Assembly (NCBI GenBank): GCA_943913905.1
Contig: CALTZZ010000108.1
Location: 1 to 7,856, forward strand
DNA from: an uncultured Dermabacteraceae bacterium
GTDB taxonomy: Bacteria; Actinomycetota; Actinomycetes; Actinomycetales; Dermabacteraceae
Length of the DNA: 7,856 bases
Direction: 5' to 3'
Shown here: positions 5,703 through 7,856 of the stretch, in pieces
Layout of the letters: each line of letters opens with the position of its first letter
How positions within the stretch are numbered: the stretch's first letter is position 1
The notes under the pieces: model-generated
The model's database searches: none
Seen by the model: the letters and a program-made list of their open reading frames with translations, nothing else
What the model was told of the DNA's origin: nothing
Made by a program: the position numbers and the translations under genes

Positions 5703-6389
5703 ATGCACATCACTCATTTTGGTCACTCTGCCGTCCTCCTCGACTATCCCCAGGCCGACGCCGCCCGAGTCCTCATCGATCCGGGCGCTTTTTCTCGTCC
5801 TGACGTTGCCGAACTCACGGATCTTGACGCGATCGTTGTGACGCATCAGCACCCCGACCACGTGGATCCCGCACGGTTCGCACAGCTCGCGGATTCGAAC
5901 CCGGATGCCGCGCTTCTGCTCGAACCGCAAACCGCGGAAATGCTGAGCGCGCACGATCAGACGGCGTCATTGAGCGAGAGGCTCGATGTTCTCCGCCCCG
6001 GTGACCCGGTCGCCGTCGGCCCCCTGACGGTTTCAGCGGCCGGGGGAGCTCACGCCATCATCCACCCCGATATTCCCGCCGTGGGCAACCTTGCCGTCAT
6101 CATTGAAGCCGACGGCGAGAAAACGTTCGCGCACACTGGTGACTCCCTTGTGCCGCACCCCGAGCTGCTTGGGATAGACGTCATCGCTTATCCGGCGGTG
6201 GCTCCGTGGTCGAAGATGCAAGACACGATCGACTTTCTGCGGATCACGAAGCCCGGAATCGCGCTTCCCGTGCACGATGCGGTCGCGTCGGCGGAGGGGC
6301 GTGCTATCTACCTGAAACAAGCAACGGACCTCGCGCCCGAAGGCACCGAGGTCCGTGACTGGCCCGAAAGCCATGAGTTGAGCGTGTAA
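5703..6389 (+). CDS. MBL-fold metal-dependent hydrolase of unknown substrate
   Basis: Cytoplasmic metallo-beta-lactamase-fold protein of 228 aa. The metal-binding motif is THQHPDH with His48, His50, Asp52 and His53. Further probable ligands are His117 or His121 in the GGAHAIIHPD segment, Asp147 in HTGDS, and His191 in PVHD. The opening MHITHFGHSAVLLD and the APWSKMQDTIDFLR stretch fit the UPF0173-like group common in actinobacteria; no signal peptide is present. I know of no established substrate for this group. The gene is divergent from purSQ and convergent with pflA (12 nt between stop codons), so neither neighbour is an operon partner. Its last 66 bases contain a strong inverted repeat that may serve pflA. 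Confidence 0.87.
   Translation: MHITHFGHSAVLLDYPQADAARVLIDPGAFSRPDVAELTDLDAIVVTHQHPDHVDPARFAQLADSNPDAALLLEPQTAEMLSAHDQTASLSERLDVLRPGDPVAVGPLTVSAAGGAHAIIHPDIPAVGNLAVIIEADGEKTFAHTGDSLVPHPELLGIDVIAYPAVAPWSKMQDTIDFLRITKPGIALPVHDAVASAEGRAIYLKQATDLAPEGTEVRDWPESHELSV
6324..6356 (-). terminator. candidate pflA terminator hairpin inside the convergent MBL-fold gene
   Basis: A perfect 10-bp inverted repeat (6324-6333 with 6347-6356) encloses an inner GCC/GGC stem with a CGAA loop. On the minus strand it lies 45 nt after the pflA stop and is followed by the T-rich run TGCTTGTTTC. It also codes for MBL-protein residues near the C terminus. The position and strength fit a terminator for the pfl transcript, although the T-run is interrupted. 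Confidence 0.5.
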
Positions 6390-6401
6390 GAACGCGGCTC
6401 A

Positions 6402-7271
6402 CTAATAGGTTTTGAGTCCGCGTGCGCGGAACTGTTCGCGCACGCGCTCCACGAGTTCCTTCTCCGGTGGAGGGGTGTCGCGCAGCTGGTATTCGTACCC
6501 GAGCGCGTCCCACTTGTCGGTGCCCATCTGGTGGAACGGGAGCACTTCGACGCGGCTCACGTTTGGCCAGCGTTCCACGATGTCTGCAACCTTCTCCACG
6601 TTGTCGTAGTCGTCGGTCAGACCTGGCACGAGGACGAAGCGAGCCCATACTTCGATGCCCTTGTCTGCAAGACGGTCACCGAAATCGATCGTGGGCTGCA
6701 GTTCGCGGCCTGTCGTGCGCTTGTATGTTTCCGGGTTTCCGCTCTTGACGTCGAGCAGTACGAGGTCAACGGAATCGAGCAGACGATCGGAGGCGTTCTT
6801 CCCAAGGAAGCCCGACGTGTCGATGCACGTGTGTACTCCCATGTCTTTCGCTGCTTCAAGCAGGCGCCGCGCGAACATAGGCTGCATGAGAACTTCGCCG
6901 CCGGTGAGGGTGATACCGCCGCCGGAAGCACGGAACACGGAACGGTAGCGCTTCACCTTCCCGATGATCTCTTCAATCGAGACGTCGCGCCCGTTGCGCA
7001 TTTCGAACGTGTCGGGGTTGTGGCAGTACAGGCAGCGGAGCGGGCAGCCATTGAAAAAGACTGTAAGGCGGGTGCCGGGGCCGTCGACGGCCGTCACGAG
7101 CTCCCATGAGTGAATCGAGGCAACGTCGCCCTCGCGCACCGCTTTAATGCGGTCGGGGCGGTCCAAGTCAGCTTCCGACAGCCCTTCGATACCGGCGCCC
7201 ATGCGCCGTTCTCCGCGGGCACTTTCGGACTCGACGATCTGAGCGCCTTCGATGGTCGAATTCTCAGTCAT
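6402..7271 (-). CDS. pflA: pyruvate formate-lyase activating enzyme (radical SAM)
   Basis: Radical SAM enzyme that abstracts a hydrogen from the conserved glycine of pyruvate formate-lyase to make the active glycyl radical under anaerobic conditions. The [4Fe-4S] motif CxxxCxxC is Cys76, Cys80 and Cys83, followed by HNPDTFE; the SAM-binding GGE is at 124-126, and HTCIDTSGF and LVLLDVK follow as in the family. The C-terminal part (RVEVLPFHQMG, then ALGYEYQL) closely resembles enterobacterial PflA. The protein has 289 aa and alignment to E. coli PflA (246 aa) starts only near residue 49, leaving an acidic N-terminal extension of about 48 residues. The ATG at 7271 has GAGAGG 5 nt upstream; an internal ATG at 7202 (residue 24, GGAG nearby) would give 266 aa. 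It is third in the pfl locus; its target is presumably the separate glycyl-radical subunit just upstream. Confidence 0.95.
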   Translation of the reverse strand: MTENSTIEGAQIVESESARGERRMGAGIEGLSEADLDRPDRIKAVREGDVASIHSWELVTAVDGPGTRLTVFFNGCPLRCLYCHNPDTFEMRNGRDVSIEEIIGKVKRYRSVFRASGGGITLTGGEVLMQPMFARRLLEAAKDMGVHTCIDTSGFLGKNASDRLLDSVDLVLLDVKSGNPETYKRTTGRELQPTIDFGDRLADKGIEVWARFVLVPGLTDDYDNVEKVADIVERWPNVSRVEVLPFHQMGTDKWDALGYEYQLRDTPPPEKELVERVREQFRARGLKTY

Positions 7272-7292
7272 GGTCGCCTCTCACATCGGTGG

Positions 7293-7312
7293 TGCCCCGG
7301 GGAAGTGGGGCA
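7293..7312 (-). other. hairpin in the pflA leader
   Basis: TGCCCC and GGGGCA form a perfect 6-bp stem with an 8-nt loop, 21 nt before the pflA ATG. It is the third and weakest of three consecutive hairpins between the glycyl-radical subunit gene and pflA, and ends 10 nt before the pflA ribosome site. Confidence 0.4.
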
Positions 7313-7323
7313 GAATGCGTAAC

Positions 7324-7363
7324 GCGTTGGGCCCGGAAACGACAGTGCTTCCAGGCCCAACGC
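7324..7363 (-). terminator. strong hairpin between the PFL small subunit gene and pflA (second of three)
   Basis: GCGTTGGGCC (7324-7333) pairs perfectly with GGCCCAACGC (7354-7363); past one mismatch a further GGAA/TTCC stem extends it, leaving a 10-nt loop. The minus-strand sequence after it begins GTTACGCATT, not a proper U-tract, so it may be a partial terminator, an RNA-processing boundary or a 3'-end stabiliser limiting pflA relative to the upstream genes. Confidence 0.5.
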
Positions 7364-7369
7364 AATGGT

Positions 7370-7403
7370 GTGTGGTGATGCACGCAAGCGCGCATCACCA
7401 CAC
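7370..7403 (-). terminator. strong hairpin just after the PFL small subunit stop (first of three)
   Basis: GTGTGGTGATGC (7370-7381) pairs perfectly over 12 bp with GCATCACCACAC (7392-7403), with a 10-nt loop. It starts 12 nt after the stop codon of the small-subunit gene. No U-tract follows on the minus strand, so attenuation or protection of the upstream message are both possible. Confidence 0.5.
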
Positions 7404-7415
7404 TTTGCTCGAAAC

Positions 7416-7667
7416 TCAGGCGCCCTGGTGGAAGGTGCGGTCGAGGATGTCGAGCTGCTGTTCGCGGGTGAGCTTCACGAAGTTCACGGCGTAGCCGGAC
7501 ACGCGAACCGTGAGGTTCGGGTAGTTTTCCGGGTTCTCCATCGCGTCAAGAAGGGTGTCCTTGTTGAGCACGTTGATGTTGGCGTGGTAGAGGCCGGACT
7601 CCATGTTGTTCTCGGCGCGGTTCTGCTTCATCGAAGCGAGGCGATCTTCATAGGTCTTGACTGCCAT
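7416..7667 (-). CDS. stand-alone glycyl-radical subunit of a split pyruvate formate-lyase (GrcA-like)
   Basis: An 83-aa protein corresponding to the extreme C terminus of pyruvate formate-lyase. The block LLDAMENPENYPNLTVRVSG is nearly the same as in E. coli PflB, and RVSGYA carries the radical-bearing glycine as Gly58 (equivalent to PflB Gly734). Similarity to full-length PFL starts near Glu23; the first 22 residues, charged and rich in Lys, Arg and Asn, are extra and may dock to the core. E. coli GrcA/YfiD, the known free-standing version, is 127 aa. The upstream gene encodes a PFL core that stops before this domain, so here the small protein should be essential for activity and not a spare part. 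It should receive its radical from PflA, encoded next in line. A strong AAAGGAG site fixes the start. Downstream come two strong hairpins. Confidence 0.93.
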   Translation of the reverse strand: MAVKTYEDRLASMKQNRAENNMESGLYHANINVLNKDTLLDAMENPENYPNLTVRVSGYAVNFVKLTREQQLDILDRTFHQGA

Positions 7668-7673
7668 TGTTCT

Positions 7674-7680
7674 CTCCTTT
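7674..7680 (-). promoter_or_regulatory. strong Shine-Dalgarno of the glycyl-radical subunit gene
   Basis: On the minus strand AAAGGAG lies 6 nt before the ATG at 7667. It shows that the small subunit is translated independently and is not a read-through or frameshift product of the core gene. The stretch between this site and the upstream hairpin is rich in A and C and largely unable to pair, which should leave it accessible. Confidence 0.8.
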
Positions 7681-7720
7681 GTTGGCGGGTTTTCGGGGGT
7701 TCTCGCGGGTTTCCTTGAGT

Positions 7721-7754
7721 CCGGCGGGGTCCACGGGGCCGTGAGCCCCGCCGG
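7721..7754 (-). promoter_or_regulatory. long intercistronic hairpin between PFL core and glycyl-radical subunit
   Basis: CCGGCGGGG (7721-7729) pairs perfectly with CCCCGCCGG (7746-7754). Inside, after one G-U pair and one mismatch, CACGG (7732-7736) faces CCGTG (7739-7743), giving a nearly continuous hairpin of about 15 pairs. On the minus strand it starts 29 nt after the core stop codon and ends 41 nt before the upstream edge of the small-subunit ribosome site. No U-tract follows. It could cause partial termination or mark a processing site that sets different amounts of the two subunits. Confidence 0.55.
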
Positions 7755-7783
7755 TGGTGTCAGGTCCGACGGAGGGCTGAGGA

Positions 7784-7856
7784 TCAGTCCTCGTCGTCCA
7801 TGATGAAGCCCGAGTCGAGGATGCCAACGAGGTTCTTGACCTGCTCATCCTTGTCG
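7784..7856 (-). CDS. pflB: pyruvate formate-lyase core subunit, C-terminal end only (runs off the window)
   Basis: Only the last 23 complete codons are in the window, ending NLVGILDSGFIMDDED then TGA. This aligns with the segment of full-length PFL that reads NLAGLMDGYFHHEA in E. coli, just before the EGGQHLNVNV stretch that opens the glycyl-radical domain. The gene therefore stops at the domain boundary, and the missing domain is supplied by the separate gene that follows 116 nt later on the same strand. The stop frame and the small-gene frame differ, so one nonsense mutation does not explain the split. The core carrying the catalytic cysteine pair must lie upstream beyond the window. The identity is inferred from the short tail plus context (glycyl-radical subunit and pflA downstream). 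Confidence 0.8.
   Translation of the reverse strand, partial: DKDEQVKNLVGILDSGFIMDDED

Noticed and set aside
6531..7109. 192-aa open frame on the plus strand
   Set aside because: It is antisense to pflA, which has all expected catalytic motifs; no ribosome site or family supports it.
7365..7718. 117-aa open frame on the plus strand over the small PFL subunit
   Set aside because: It is antisense to the RVSGYA-encoding gene and runs through three of the hairpins; its Val/His-rich translation resembles nothing known.
7668..7783. The split PFL as a simple sequencing error or recent nonsense mutation
   Set aside because: The spacer is 116 nt of non-coding sequence with a hairpin and a strong Shine-Dalgarno, the two frames are different, and the small protein has its own extra N-terminal residues. 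Several independent errors would be needed.
1..7856. Mobile elements, CRISPR arrays, tRNA or rRNA genes, defence systems
   Set aside because: No transposase, integrase, direct-repeat array, tRNA-like cloverleaf or defence gene was recognised; the genes read as ordinary core and metabolic functions.

Overview
The window is a high-GC, compactly organised stretch that looks like a chromosome segment of a facultatively anaerobic actinobacterium (Actinomycetota). The support is family-level: a FabG4-type reductase followed by a double hot-dog MaoC dehydratase (the fabG4-htdX pair of mycobacteria and relatives), purS-purQ, an actinobacterial-style MBL-fold protein, genes that appear to be leaderless, and pyruvate formate-lyase genes that imply anaerobic growth. 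I cannot name the genus; a fermentative lineage is only an inference. No rRNA, tRNA, insertion sequence, CRISPR array or phage gene is visible.

Layout, left to right. (1) Positions 1-1535, plus strand: the 3' part of a fabG4-like 3-oxoacyl reductase and, 5 nt later, a MaoC-type dehydratase. (2) 1536-3298, plus strand: a leader with adjacent hairpins, a small FmdB zinc-ribbon gene, a formamidase gene (fmdA), and a textbook intrinsic terminator. (3) 3364-4545, plus strand: an RsmC/RlmG-type rRNA guanine-N2 methyltransferase, probably leaderless. (4) 4541-5580, minus strand: purS-purQ overlapping by one base (ATGA), ended by an intrinsic terminator whose hairpin includes the stop codon of the convergent methyltransferase gene. 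(5) 5581-5702: a short divergent promoter region. (6) 5703-6389, plus strand: an MBL-fold hydrolase of unknown substrate. (7) 6402-7856, minus strand: a pyruvate formate-lyase locus read in the order PFL core (only its last residues are in the window), a separate 83-aa glycyl-radical polypeptide, then pflA.

The most notable feature is region 7. The PFL core gene stops just before the glycyl-radical domain, and that domain, with its RVSGYA loop, is encoded by its own gene with its own strong Shine-Dalgarno sequence, about 116 nt downstream and in a different frame. The enzyme therefore appears to be split into a catalytic subunit and an obligatory radical-bearing small subunit, rather than having a spare-part GrcA alongside a full-length PFL. 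The intercistronic spacers carry strong perfect hairpins (one between core and small subunit, three between small subunit and pflA), suggesting that the three products are made in different amounts from one transcript.

The genes share a loose one-carbon and nitrogen theme: formamidase releases formate and ammonia, PFL makes formate, and purine synthesis uses glutamine amide nitrogen (PurQ/PurS) and formyl groups. This is context only and does not prove a functional link. No gene-free stretch exceeds 300 bases; the longest gaps (about 120-145 bp) are annotated individually.
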